NCBI GenBank assembly: GCA_963575745.1
Contig: CAUYUJ010009469.1
Location: 33,501-97,500 of the forward strand
Reading direction: 5' to 3'
DNA length: 64,000 nucleotides
Origin: Prorocentrum cordatum
Lineage: Eukaryota > Sar > Dinophyceae > Prorocentrales > Prorocentraceae
A model generated the notes under the pieces. That model did not search any database, was not told the origin of the DNA, and saw only the letters and a program-made list of their open reading frames with translations. Made by a program: the position numbers and the translations under genes. Shown here one piece after another: positions 44,811 through 53,964 of the stretch. Each line of letters opens with the position of its first letter. Within the stretch, counting starts at the first letter, position 1.

Positions 44811-45539
44811 TCAGGAGGGGAAAAAAACACAGACACTATTTATCGTCGATTCCCCGGAAAATATGGGAAAATATGGGAAGTGGGGGGAAGACGAAAATCA
44901 AACAATTCTAGACGTTTCGCGTATCCCCACCAGCCCGTCCAGAAACGACGCCCAGGCGAGTAGAGGGTCTCCCTGAGGGGCTTTTCGGCGTCTTGGGTGC
45001 CTCGGGGGGGCCTCTTTGGGCCGTTTGGGATCCTCTTGGGGGCCTCCTGGGGGCCTCTTGGGGCCATCTTGGGGCCATCTTGGGGCCTCTTGGTGCCTCC
45101 TGGGCGCTTCTTGGGGCCATCTTGGAGGAAATCGATCAAAGAAGAGGGGAGCTTCAATTAGCGCTGCCCCCTCAGAAGGCCAAAATGGGGCCAAAACCTT
45201 AGTAACATCAATGATTTTGGCTTCAAAGAAGAGGGGAGCTTTAATTAGCCCTGCCCCCTCAGAAGGCCAAAATGGGGCCAAAACCATAGTAAAATCAATG
45301 ATTTTGGCTTCCTCGCCGAGGCCGTTTTGGACGCTCTGACCGCTCCCCGTCCCTCTTGTCCAGGTCAGTGGGGAGGGGGTAGGGGGAGGGGTAAACCCCT
45401 CCCCGAAGGGGAAGAGGGAGGGGTGGAAGAGGAAACGCTCTAAACCACCGACGCCCAGAGGGCTGGTGGGAATATATAGAAAAATATGGGGAATCCTGTT
45501 ATTTGTGTGTATTTATTTGCGTGTCTTGGGGCCCCTTCA
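44811..45539 (+). mobile_element. Fam-A element, copy 7, split by Fam-B (TSD GTGGG)
   Basis: The left part TCAGGAGGGGAAAAAAACAC to GGGAAGTGGGGGGAAGACG and the right part AAAAATATGGGGAATCCTG to GGGGCCCCTTCA are one Fam-A element. Its outer duplication GTGGG (44806-44810, 45540-45544) is intact. About 570 bp of Fam-B are inserted. Confidence 0.92.
44897..45469 (+). mobile_element. Fam-B composite element, copy 3 (nested)
   Basis: The left edge TTCGCGTATCCCCACCAGCC and right edge AGAGGGCTGGTGGGAA give a TIR around CCCACCAGCCC. The interior has CTTGGGGCC units, two GCCCCCTCAGAAGGCCAAAA blocks and the GTAGGGGGAGGGGTAAACCC palindrome. It is the shortest and most complete copy. Confidence 0.85.
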
Positions 45540-45546
45540 GTGGGGG

Positions 45547-45735
45547 GCGCCCCATGTTGGCGGCGCGCAGAAGGGGGGCAGGGGGGGGGGGGGAGACTTC
45601 CCAGAAGGAGGCTGCTCTTTGGGAACGCGCCGGCCTCACACATCTACAGATGTGAGGCCCGCGCCTCATAGAAAGCGGGGGTGCTCTCAGAAGTTTTCCC
45701 CCTTCCCACTATACCCCCGGTGCGTGCCGCCCACA
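45547..45735. mobile_element. Fam-G foldback element, copy 4
   Basis: GGCGGCGCGCAGAAGGGGGG at the left, ATCTACAGATGTGAGGCC centre, and GTGCGTGCCGCC at the right. Strongly diverged arms. Confidence 0.75.
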
Positions 45736-45824
45736 CATGAAGGAGAGGGTCCTGAGGCAGACTGGCGGGTCTGACGTCTTTGGGCGCGTCAGGGCGGGGG
45801 GAACGCCCCCGGGGCCCAGTCGCA

Positions 45825-46050
45825 GCGCCAGAGGCGGGGGTCAATGCGAGCGGGGTCGGTCAGAGCCCCAGATCTTGCGTCCTGCAGGGCCAGGGCTGCA
45901 TCGATCCGGGCCCGGGCGCAGGATGCGGGAGCCTTCAGAGCCACGGTCGCACTGACCCGGGCTTGGGCGCGTCGTTTTGTTGGGTTCGGCAGGATTTTGC
46001 AAGGCCTGACTGTCCCGGGTCTGGATTGACCCGGGTCGCAGATCCCTTGT
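45825..46050 (+). repeat. Interspersed repeat Fam-I, copy 3
   Basis: GCGGGGGTCAATGCGAGCGG, CTGCAGGGCCAGGGCTGCAT and GGTCTGGATTGACCCGGGTC in family order. Confidence 0.8.
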
Positions 46051-46331
46051 CCAGGGCCCGTTTCTTTCGGAGCCCCTTCGCTGTGACGCTAGATCCAGCT
46101 TTCCCGACGCCGCCGTCGGGCCCCGCACGGGCGGCCCCCCCCTGACACAGGCCACCTTTTGTGCATGGGTCCACATCGATCTGCTTCGTTCGATGCGACG
46201 TCGTTCTGGTTCGTTTCGATCCGATTCGATGCGACCCCGTGCCGATGCAGCCCGAGTCGACGCATGTCCACATCTGATCCGATCGACCAGTTCGATCACG
46301 CTGGCTCCTTGCCTCTGCGTGGGCCCGAGAG

Positions 46332-46613
46332 GAGGGCGGCAAGGGCTTCTTCCGCGGCCTCGGCCCGCGGGTCGGCCTCGCGATGCCCTCCGCGGCGGTG
46401 TGCTGGGGGACGTACGAGACTGTTCGGATGGCGCTGACTCGGTACAGCGGGGACACCACCGACCTGGGCACCGGCTCCACGGTTGACGCCAGTTCGCTGG
46501 AGTGGGAGGAGCTCCGCCTCCGCCTCCTCCGCCTCCTCCGCCTCCTCCTCCTCCTCCTCCTCCTCCTCCTCCTCCGCCTCCCAGCCGTTCTGGCTCAGGC
46601 TGTTGTGGCCTGA
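46332..46613 (+). CDS. Mitoferrin-like carrier copy 1, exon 1.11 (C-terminal)
   Basis: It encodes EGGKGFFRGLGPRVGLAMPS then AAVCWGTYETVRMALTRYSG: the end of repeat 3 with transmembrane helix 6, ending where carriers normally end. The acceptor is CGAGAG|GAGG. A hydrophilic tail SSLEWEELRLRLLRL runs into a CTC tract read as poly-leucine, and the present stop at 46611 lies inside the LINE 5' end. So either the LINE truncated the C-terminus or the true exon ends earlier at a splice site in the CTC region. Without the LINE the frame would run on through 53558-53699. Confidence 0.85.
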   Translation, partial: EGGKGFFRGLGPRVGLAMPSAAVCWGTYETVRMALTRYSGDTTDLGTGSTVDASSLEWEELRLRLLRLLRLLLLLLLLLLLRLPAVLAQAVVA

Positions 46614-46707
46614 GCTTGCAAGCGCGTTCTTCAGAGCGGCTCGCGCTTGCGAGCCTTCCTTTCGTTCTTTCACGGAGAGGAGCCAGCGACCGCACCGCGA
46701 GCGGCGC

Positions 46708-47823
46708 ATGGTTCCACAGCCCGATGTGCTGCCAGGCGCGCGCACCCCCTACTGGGGGTGCTCTTGCGGCTGCTGGAACAACTGGGCGAATCGGGTCAAG
46801 TGCAGGAGCTGCGGGGCATCGGCACCCGCAAAGGTGGTCCAGGCGGCGCGCAGAGCTGCTGCGGCTACCCAGAGTCCCTCGTTTTCGGTCAAGCAACGTG
46901 CTCAGGGAGCCTGGGCCGATGGGCCGCCAGGAGGGGCAGTCGCGGCCGAGCAGGCGAGGATCATCCAGGAGCTGCGGGCCAAGGTGGCGGAGCTCAGCGG
47001 CAAGCCGGCGCCGCCAGCGCCCCCTTGGCACGAGCAGCCAGCGGGCGCCAAGGCGAAGGGCATTGGCAAGGGGCAGGGCCCTGCTGGAGGCGGCCCGCCG
47101 AAGGCCAAGGGCGAGGCGCCAGCGGCTGCTGCAGGGCTCTCTCATGAGCTGGTGGCGGAGTTCCTCAAGAGTGAGGGCCTTGAGGACGCCCATGCTGCGG
47201 TCCTGGCGGCAGCGCAGACCAAGGCTACGGCGCCGCCCAAGCCGCCCACCACAATGTCGGCCTGGTGGAAGGTGGAGAACCTCAAGAAGAAGATCCAGAA
47301 GGCAGAGGCCCGCTGCGTTGTCATCAACGAGCAGAGGGCAGCCCTCGACGAGGAGTTGGACGGCATCCAGAAGGGGATCGACCAGGCCAAGGCGGACCTC
47401 GTCGCCGCCCGAGGAGTGCTGGCGAAGCTCCAGGCAGGTGAGCACGAGAACCCTCTCAAGGTGCTCACGGCGGGGCTGGAACCTGCGGTGCTGTCCACGC
47501 AGGAAGGAAAGGATGCCCTTGCTGTCCTCGAGGAGCTGCAGCGCAAGGCGGCTGCGGAGGCGGAGGCAGCCAAGCAGGCGACAGAGGACGAGGACGTTCG
47601 CCCAGGCCCTCCTGGCGATCATGGTGCTGGTGCTGGGAGCCAGGCAGAGGATGCCCCTGGGAATGGAGGAGAGCACCAGGCCGTCCCCATGGACGAGTCC
47701 GACTTCCTGGAGGCCGACTTCCAGGAGTCCCTCAAGCGCGCCATGGACGGCGAAGGGGACACGTCTGCAGCCGTGGCCAAGCTGCTCGCCGAGCACACGG
47801 CCAAGAAGGCGCGTCGAGGGTGA
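46708..47823 (+). CDS. LINE ORF1 protein, RanBP2-type zinc finger and coiled coil
   Basis: A 371-residue protein, probably the nucleic-acid-binding partner that packages the LINE RNA. The start is placed at the ATG of MVPQPDVLPGARTPYW, the first after the 5' leader; upstream frame is CTC repeat. Residues about 18-37 read WGCSCGCWNNWANRVKCRSC, which fits W-x-C-x3-C-x2-N-x6-C-x2-C of RanBP2 zinc fingers. The middle is rich in Ala, Pro and Gly. Residues about 190-250 form a likely coiled coil (KKKIQKAEARCVVINEQ, then LDEELDGIQKGIDQAKADLV). It ends acidic, then basic (HTAKKARRG). This is not the L1 ORF1 RRM type. The assignment as ORF1 rests on position and composition. Confidence 0.75.
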   Translation: MVPQPDVLPGARTPYWGCSCGCWNNWANRVKCRSCGASAPAKVVQAARRAAAATQSPSFSVKQRAQGAWADGPPGGAVAAEQARIIQELRAKVAELSGKPAPPAPPWHEQPAGAKAKGIGKGQGPAGGGPPKAKGEAPAAAAGLSHELVAEFLKSEGLEDAHAAVLAAAQTKATAPPKPPTTMSAWWKVENLKKKIQKAEARCVVINEQRAALDEELDGIQKGIDQAKADLVAARGVLAKLQAGEHENPLKVLTAGLEPAVLSTQEGKDALAVLEELQRKAAAEAEAAKQATEDEDVRPGPPGDHGAGAGSQAEDAPGNGGEHQAVPMDESDFLEADFQESLKRAMDGEGDTSAAVAKLLAEHTAKKARRG

Positions 47824-47896
47824 CGGCAGAGAGCGGGCTGATACTGACCCAGTGGCGACCAGTGCCCCCGTGCCAGCGGCGTGGGCGGGCGTCGGC

Positions 47897-50800
47897 ATGG
47901 CCGACCTCGACGCGTTCACCAGGGGCAACGTGATCGACTTCGACTGGGAGCAGGCGACGGGTTTCGCAGTCCCAGTGCGGAGGGACGACCTCATCTTCGA
48001 CACGGAGCTGTTCCGCCAGTTCGACGGGGTCGGTCTGGACCCACGGCAGTGGCCTCGCCTGGGCCACGGAGCTTCGGACAGAGACGGACGGTCTCGCGGA
48101 GCAGCCCCCCCTCGGGTCGAGGACCCTCGAAGAGGGTCAGGGCCAGGGACATCGCCTGCTGGGTCGACCTCGACCCCGATAGCGTCACTGTCTCTTATGT
48201 CGCGCGAGGTGGGACCCCTCGGTCGCAACGGGGCTGGGGGCCTTCCCCGCGAGTCCACATCTTCTTCGGGTACCACCGCGGGGTCGGCGGCTCCCGCGTC
48301 TTCGGGCACCACGTCGAGAGGAAGTACCAGGGCGTCTGGAGGTGCATCTGTGGGGCGGAAAGGCCCGCGCCACCTCTCCTCCCCTCCTGTTCATGGGCAT
48401 GGTGCGTTGCAGGCTTGCGTCGCATCTGGAAGTGATGGGCCCTGTGTTCTCGGTGGAGGCCTGGGCGATTTCATGGAAGGATGTGGCGGTCTGCCTCCAC
48501 CTGCGGCAGGGGCAGCGGTGTGTAAAGCTAGCCCCGACGGTGCCCAAGGAGACTTGCCCTCTGAGCGGAAAGGGCTACACCATCTCTCGTCCCCACCTGG
48601 CGATGGACGCAAAAAGGGAAAACTAGGTCAGGACGGCGTGGTTCGAGGAGTCGACCACGCGGGCACGATCGTCAGCGATCTGATCATTTTTGGAGTGAAT
48701 GCGAACACGTGGGACTCGTTCACTAATGTGGTTGACTGGTGTAGGGACCAAGAAGCGAACCTCTTCGGCGTGGTGTCGGCTTCAGGCGAACCAGTCAAGC
48801 CGCATGTGATCTGCGTGCAAGAGACTCGGCTGAAGGAGAAGGGCAAGTTGGACTCCGCCTATGGCTGGGGTGATCGCCGCTCCTTCGCTTTTTCTCTAGG
48901 ACCTGCAGCGTCTACTGGGCCAGGTCCGACGCAGTCCTCGGCAGGAGTAGGCTTGGCAGTGGCCAGCTCTCTGGCGTCCTCTAGTGTGCCAAGGCCACCC
49001 GAGTTGGAACCTTTCAAGTCGCGAGTGGCAAGCAGGCACATCAACGTAGGACTTCCAGGTGGGTTGATGGTCTTCTCGGTCTACCTCTACACCAGCATTG
49101 GAGTCGCAGGGGACAATGTTGAGGTATTGAACACTCTCGGAGAGTACATCAAGTCCCTCACCTGCCTCTGGATCGTGCAAGGGGACTGGAACCTCACCCC
49201 TGAGGAACTCGAAGCATCGGAATGGGTGTCCAAGGTTGGGGGATGTATGTTTACGACGGGCCACGCTACGTGTCGATCAGGGCCCGCTCCAGGATCCAGT
49301 GCAGGGCCCGAGGAGGAGTTCGACAGGAAGGATGAGCGGGAGATCGATTTCTTCGTGGGGTCCAGGTGTTTGGGGCACTGCGTCAAGGAGGTCCTGGCGT
49401 TCCCTGCAGCCCCCTCGTGGCCTCATATGCCTGTGGGCATCGTTGTCAAGAACCTGGCCCCGTCGACGGTTGTCCCGAAGCAGGTTAGATATGCGCAGTT
49501 CCCCTTGGACAAGCTTGTGGGTCCTCGGAGGCTCCCTACGGAAGGCACGTGGTCTTGGGAAGTTGGAGGAGGCTCGCACTGTTTGGGGTCCATGGTCAGG
49601 GAATGGTTCACCCAGGCCGAGGGCTGGCTCGTGCAGTTCCACGACCTAGACAGTGCTAGCGCGGCCAGGACGTGTGGAAGAGCTGGGGGGCCTAAAGTCA
49701 CTAAGGTTCCCCTCGAGACGGTTTGGGACCGAGAGTCTAGGAGAAGATATTCAAAGCGGACCACCAGTTGGATGTCCTTCGAGGCGTTGGCGCGTCGAGC
49801 TGCTGCAGTTGGCCCAGATATGCTAGGCGCCAGAGCTCGCGGTCTTTTTCATGAATGGTGTGCCGCCCTGTTCGGGATGATCTCGGCGCTGGAGGCGCCA
49901 GACGCAGGCACGAATGTCCGATTTTTGGTCAGCCTAGTCGAAGGGATATCCATGGGGCTCAGAGAGGAGTTAGAAGGGCTGTTCGGGCAGTTACGAGAGT
50001 ATGTAGAAGGCCTGCGAAAGTTGGACGCCAAGGAGTCCCTATCGGAGTGGAAGGAGTGGGCTAAGTCGTCAGTGCAGCGGGGAGGGAAGGCAGCGCATGC
50101 ATATTCCAGGGTTTCTCGCGCAGACAGGACGGTCCCGTTCAGTGTCGTAGACGACCACGGCCGCTTACCAGTCAACGGTGAGCTCGCGCTCCTCCAGCTT
50201 CTAGAGCAGTGGCTTCCCCTCTGGCACAAAGAAGGCAGGCTCAGCAAAGATCACCCAGCTCATTGGGATGTGTTGGGACAAGAATTACCACCTATCTCTC
50301 TGGAACAGTTGAGACGTGTGTGTAACTCGTATGGGGAAGGGGCTGGTCTTGGGTGGGACTCCTTCCATCCCCGCCAGATCTTGTTTCTTCCAGAAGAGTA
50401 TCAATTGCGTGTTATCGACATCCTTCGCTCGTTCGAGGATCGACCCTGTGTGATCGCAGAGTTTTTGACGAATATCATCTTCCTCGACAAGCCAGATGGT
50501 GGAGTACGCCCGATAGGATTATTGTGCATGTTCACCAAGATCTGGTCGAAGTGCCGTCAAAACATCTGCCGTACCTGGGAACAGGCCCACGAGCAGGCCT
50601 TCTTCTGGGGCGTCGGGGCCACGTCTACCTGTGAACGAGCAGGATGGGTCCACAACATGCTGGCCCATTTCGGGAAAGTCCTGGGGACCTCGGCGGCGAC
50701 GGTGCTCCTGGACCTTAAGAAGTTCTATGAGCACATCGACCATATGGACTTGTATCGTGCGGCGTGCCAGCATGGTTTCAATTTGAAGCTCCTGCGAGGG

Positions 50801-53491
50801 TTGTGCGTGATTTATGCAGGGGATAGGATGCTGCACTATGGAGGGGCGGTATCTAGGAAGGTGCAAGGCAATGGGGCAGTCATAGCAGGGTGCTCTGCAG
50901 CTACCGCGCTTACGAAGTTGCTTTTGTTGTCGCCGCTCTCGGCCGCGCAGTCTGGCCGGCCGCAGTTGTGCATCCGTAACGTGATAGACGATATCGCGCT
51001 GCAGATTGTTGGTCCGCAGCAGCTCATTGCACCGCAGCTCGCCGCAGGTGTGCAGTCCCTGCTGTCCAGTTTCTCGGAGCTCGAGCTCCCCGTCTCGGAA
51101 AAGTCGAAGTACATGACTAGCGACTCGGACTTGAATGAGGCCTTGCAGCCCCTGTGGGACCTCCCGAAGGAAAGCAAGGTGGACCATGCAAGGAACCTCG
51201 GCACCGACGCGGTGATGGGGTCCATACGGAGGGTTCAGATCACTCGGGACAGGTGGGACAAGGCCAGAGGGAGGACGATTAAGATTAAGAAGCTCAGGGA
51301 GGCGGGGGCCAACACGGGGTTCATTCAGCGTGGAGGCCCTACGGCGTCGGCTCTATGGGGGTCCAGCATCATGGGGATTCCTTCGACCCAACTTCATCGT
51401 CTTCGATTGGGAGCTGCTGGAAGTCTCGGGAAGGTCCCCAAGGGCTCCACGGTCGGGCTCCGTCTCTTGAGCTATGCTGAAGGGGTCCGAGTGGACCCGC
51501 TGCTGTTGAACATCGGGATGGTTGTGTTCCAATGGGCGGCGGCGGTCTGGGAGTCGTTTCCGAAGCTTCCTGTTTTGGAACGGTGTCTTGAAGGAGCCCT
51601 GGGCCGTCTCGAAGGAGTCCAATCACCTTGGAGACAAGCAGCAGCCCCAGCTGAAGTAGCAGTGCTCAGTCTTCGCAGGATAGGCTGGAGTTTTCGGTCA
51701 GGAGCGTGCATGGTCACGGATCGGCAGGAAGCACTTGACCTTCGCGTTTTACCTCCAGCGCTCGTTCAGGAGCTAGCAGTTGCAGGAGCCAGGCGAGCTT
51801 CCGATCGCCAAGCTCTTTTTTGTCGTGAGCCCAAAGCCAGGTGGAATTTGCCGATATTTTGGGCAGGACTTGAGGGGCTCCTGCATCGAACCAAGGGATC
51901 CTGGACGAAGAGGTTTCAGAGGACGTTGAGATCCTTGGTTTCTGGAGGACACTGGCCACAAAGTCGGCTTCACCACCATGGACTTGTTGGCTCAGCGAGG
52001 TGTCTTGTATGTGGAGATCCCGACGGGTCCTTGTGGCACAGGGCATACGAGTGCCCAAAGTATGCAGGGCTCAGACGTGAATGGGTTGACGATTTCCACA
52101 GGACGAGAGCCCGCAGGGTCCGCGAATGGGGGTACGACGAGGGGGAGAGGTTTGCGAGAGGCCTGTTCCCGTCGCCAGAGTTGGTCTTCCACGTCGCGAC
52201 CGAGGCCCAAGATACCATCTTGTGGCACAACCGTCCTGAGTCAGGGCTCCTGAGTGGCACGCTGTTCTTAGACGGGTCGGCCTTATGGGCCTCGGCCCCG
52301 TTTTTGGCCCGAGCGGGCTGGGCCATCGTGCAGGTGGATAGATTTGGCGATGTAATTTCGGCGTCCTACGGGCCCGTCCCACGTCGTATTTGCCCTAAGC
52401 AGAGTTCTAGAGACGCGGAGGATTACGCCGTCTCGATGCTGCGCGTTTGTGCTATAGCGCCCTTCGACGTCTTCATCGACTGTGCAGGCACTGTTGGGAC
52501 TTTGCGGGGCGGCGCGGGCTCTGGATCCCAAAGCAGTTGTGGTCGGGCCCAGCTCTGGAGTCCGTTCTGGGGTGCGTTCTCCGAAGGGGACTTCCAAGTT
52601 TTTAAAACCAAGGCCCACTGTACCAGAGCCCAGGTAGATGCGGGTGTTACCACGGAGTGGGAGTACAGAGGGAACGCCCACGCCGACAGGTTTGCGAAGC
52701 TCGGTGCTGCGGAGCACGGCGTAGGCGAAGAGCAGTTTCAGTTGTGGCAAGGCTTTGTGTTTTTAGCCCAAGAGTCCGCCCGTTGGGCGGCTTGGGTGCA
52801 CGTAGAGTCCAATGGCCAGGACCACGAAGATTTGATGGAAGCGTACTGGAGGTCTCGGGGCGCTGCTGCTGAGGTGGACCCTGAGACCCCAGAAGACCCC
52901 GAGCCTGAGCCCCAGGCGCGCGGCCGTGGAGGGGAGGTGGGGTCGCCGTACGGGGTGGGAGACGGGTGGGAAGAATATGCAGATGCCAGTTTTTGGTGGC
53001 AAGGCCACAACCTGCTGGAGGCTGACGTGCTCTGCCGCACTGCCCACGTTTCTTCTGTCGTCTTCTGTTGCCGCTGTGGCACCGTTTCCTCGGACGGCAA
53101 GTTATCCCCAGGCCTAAGGGGGTGGTGCCCCGAGAAGGCCAAAGCTGGAGGCGTAGACCAGCTGCGGAGGATCAAGAAAGGAGAGTTCCCCTCGTACCGC
53201 GCCAATGTGCGCTCGCTGAAGGTCGGGAAGCCGCATGGAGTGCTGCCAGCGACCCGCTCGAGCCTCGCCGAGGCCGAGCTGAGCCTGCCCCCAGAGCCAC
53301 AGCCCGCGGCCCTAAGCGTCGGGGCCTGTGGCGGATGGGGGCGGGCTGACCATGGGGGGCGGGCCGAGGTGCTGAGGGCGTTTGGGCTGTGGGAGGGGGA
53401 GCTCGAACTGGTCCGTGACCTCGGCCGCTCGGCCCTGCTGCGGAGCGCGGACAGCCCTGAGGAGGGCGACTCCGACGCCGAGCCCTTCTGA
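47897..53491 (+). CDS. LINE ORF2 polyprotein: APE endonuclease, RT, CCHC, RNase H
   Basis: 1,864 residues from the ATG of MADLDAFTRGNVIDFDWEQ, though the frame is open much further upstream, so a frameshift from ORF1 is possible. Endonuclease, about 265-515: NANTW, CVQETR (E about 309), GDWN (D about 430), EIDFF (D about 483), SWPHMP (H about 510). Reverse transcriptase, about 790-1100: KPDGGVRPIGL, LLDLKKFYEHID (D about 939), VIAGCSAA, and motif C NVIDDIAL (DD about 1031-1032) instead of the usual F/YxDD. A CCHC knuckle begins about 1369 (CLVCG, then H and C). RNase H, about 1455-1605: DGS, AEDY, FIDCAG and HADR supply the four acidic residues. The C-terminal 260 residues include a CCRCG zinc-ribbon-like site. 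All catalytic residues I checked are present. Confidence 0.93.
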   Translation: MADLDAFTRGNVIDFDWEQATGFAVPVRRDDLIFDTELFRQFDGVGLDPRQWPRLGHGASDRDGRSRGAAPPRVEDPRRGSGPGTSPAGSTSTPIASLSLMSREVGPLGRNGAGGLPRESTSSSGTTAGSAAPASSGTTSRGSTRASGGASVGRKGPRHLSSPPVHGHGALQACVASGSDGPCVLGGGLGDFMEGCGGLPPPAAGAAVCKASPDGAQGDLPSERKGLHHLSSPPGDGRKKGKLGQDGVVRGVDHAGTIVSDLIIFGVNANTWDSFTNVVDWCRDQEANLFGVVSASGEPVKPHVICVQETRLKEKGKLDSAYGWGDRRSFAFSLGPAASTGPGPTQSSAGVGLAVASSLASSSVPRPPELEPFKSRVASRHINVGLPGGLMVFSVYLYTSIGVAGDNVEVLNTLGEYIKSLTCLWIVQGDWNLTPEELEASEWVSKVGGCMFTTGHATCRSGPAPGSSAGPEEEFDRKDEREIDFFVGSRCLGHCVKEVLAFPAAPSWPHMPVGIVVKNLAPSTVVPKQVRYAQFPLDKLVGPRRLPTEGTWSWEVGGGSHCLGSMVREWFTQAEGWLVQFHDLDSASAARTCGRAGGPKVTKVPLETVWDRESRRRYSKRTTSWMSFEALARRAAAVGPDMLGARARGLFHEWCAALFGMISALEAPDAGTNVRFLVSLVEGISMGLREELEGLFGQLREYVEGLRKLDAKESLSEWKEWAKSSVQRGGKAAHAYSRVSRADRTVPFSVVDDHGRLPVNGELALLQLLEQWLPLWHKEGRLSKDHPAHWDVLGQELPPISLEQLRRVCNSYGEGAGLGWDSFHPRQILFLPEEYQLRVIDILRSFEDRPCVIAEFLTNIIFLDKPDGGVRPIGLLCMFTKIWSKCRQNICRTWEQAHEQAFFWGVGATSTCERAGWVHNMLAHFGKVLGTSAATVLLDLKKFYEHIDHMDLYRAACQHGFNLKLLRGLCVIYAGDRMLHYGGAVSRKVQGNGAVIAGCSAATALTKLLLLSPLSAAQSGRPQLCIRNVIDDIALQIVGPQQLIAPQLAAGVQSLLSSFSELELPVSEKSKYMTSDSDLNEALQPLWDLPKESKVDHARNLGTDAVMGSIRRVQITRDRWDKARGRTIKIKKLREAGANTGFIQRGGPTASALWGSSIMGIPSTQLHRLRLGAAGSLGKVPKGSTVGLRLLSYAEGVRVDPLLLNIGMVVFQWAAAVWESFPKLPVLERCLEGALGRLEGVQSPWRQAAAPAEVAVLSLRRIGWSFRSGACMVTDRQEALDLRVLPPALVQELAVAGARRASDRQALFCREPKARWNLPIFWAGLEGLLHRTKGSWTKRFQRTLRSLVSGGHWPQSRLHHHGLVGSARCLVCGDPDGSLWHRAYECPKYAGLRREWVDDFHRTRARRVREWGYDEGERFARGLFPSPELVFHVATEAQDTILWHNRPESGLLSGTLFLDGSALWASAPFLARAGWAIVQVDRFGDVISASYGPVPRRICPKQSSRDAEDYAVSMLRVCAIAPFDVFIDCAGTVGTLRGGAGSGSQSSCGRAQLWSPFWGAFSEGDFQVFKTKAHCTRAQVDAGVTTEWEYRGNAHADRFAKLGAAEHGVGEEQFQLWQGFVFLAQESARWAAWVHVESNGQDHEDLMEAYWRSRGAAAEVDPETPEDPEPEPQARGRGGEVGSPYGVGDGWEEYADASFWWQGHNLLEADVLCRTAHVSSVVFCCRCGTVSSDGKLSPGLRGWCPEKAKAGGVDQLRRIKKGEFPSYRANVRSLKVGKPHGVLPATRSSLAEAELSLPPEPQPAALSVGACGGWGRADHGGRAEVLRAFGLWEGELELVRDLGRSALLRSADSPEEGDSDAEPF

Positions 53492-53518
53492 ATTGGGGCT
53501 TGACCCCGCGTTTAGCGC

Positions 53519-53542
53519 AAACCCATACCATACCATACCATA
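53519..53542 (+). repeat. LINE 3' tail, CCATA repeat
   Basis: About four CCATA units end the element, directly before the target duplication. Simple-repeat tails replace poly-A in several LINE clades. Confidence 0.85.
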
Positions 53543-53675
53543 CCTCCTCCGCCTCCCCCGTCGAATCGTTCCCTCCTCTCCTGCCCAGTTGCGAGTGCTG
53601 GCAGCCTCTGCCGCAGGGTGGCACGCATGGCGTTCGGCCCTGCTCTGCCGTGCGCCACGTGGGGAGCACATAGTC

Positions 53676-53905
53676 AGAGCCCCGAACCATCAGGGGTAAC
53701 TCGGGTCAGGGCCAACTCGGGTTCCCTTTTCGGGATTCCGAACCCGAGTTACCCCGGGCCCGAGTTACCCCGGATAACTCGGGCGTCCAGAGCCCCAAAT
53801 CATCAGGGGTAACTCGGGTCAGGGCTAACTCGGCTTCGCTTTTCGGGAATCCAAACCCGCGTTACCCCGGACCCGAGTTACCCCGGATAATTCGGGCGCC
53901 CAACA
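53676..53905. repeat. Two tandem palindromic units, 113-bp period
   Basis: Each unit starts AGAGCCCC, then ATCAGGGGTAACTCGGGTC, and contains its complement AACCCGAGTTACCCC and CCCGAGTTACCCCGGATAA. Each can fold on itself. Confidence 0.88.
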
Positions 53906-53964
53906 TATGACGGCCAGAGGCTCCAGCACGGAACGCCTCCTGGACCTCCACGGAGCCCCGAGAG

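Larger units (their letters stand above)
46583..53542 (+). mobile_element. Full-length APE-type non-LTR retrotransposon (LINE)
   Basis: The element is bounded by a perfect 15-bp duplication CCTCCTCCGCCTCCC (46568-46582 and 53543-53557). It begins AGCCGTTCTGGCTCAGGC, holds two ORFs and ends with a short CCATA tail (about four units). At 6,960 bp with both ORFs open it looks complete and recent. ORF1 (RNA-binding type) and ORF2 (endonuclease, reverse transcriptase, RNase H) are in different frames, 73 bp apart. No LTRs, no poly-A tail. The CTC microsatellite of the carrier's 3' end was the target. Confidence 0.93.

Noticed and set aside
45841-48312. An 823-residue minus-strand frame opposite LINE ORF1
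   Set aside because: GC-rich shadow of ORF1; no domain, and the plus strand has clear domains and codon structure.
48342-48626. Alternative plus frame inside LINE ORF2 (ISWKDVAVCLHLRQ)
   Set aside because: The main frame is open and contains its own repeated RKGxxHLSSPP motif; I considered a frameshift but see no need for it.
46583-53542. LTR retrotransposon
   Set aside because: No long terminal repeats, no integrase or protease; endonuclease precedes RT and RNase H follows, as in LINEs.
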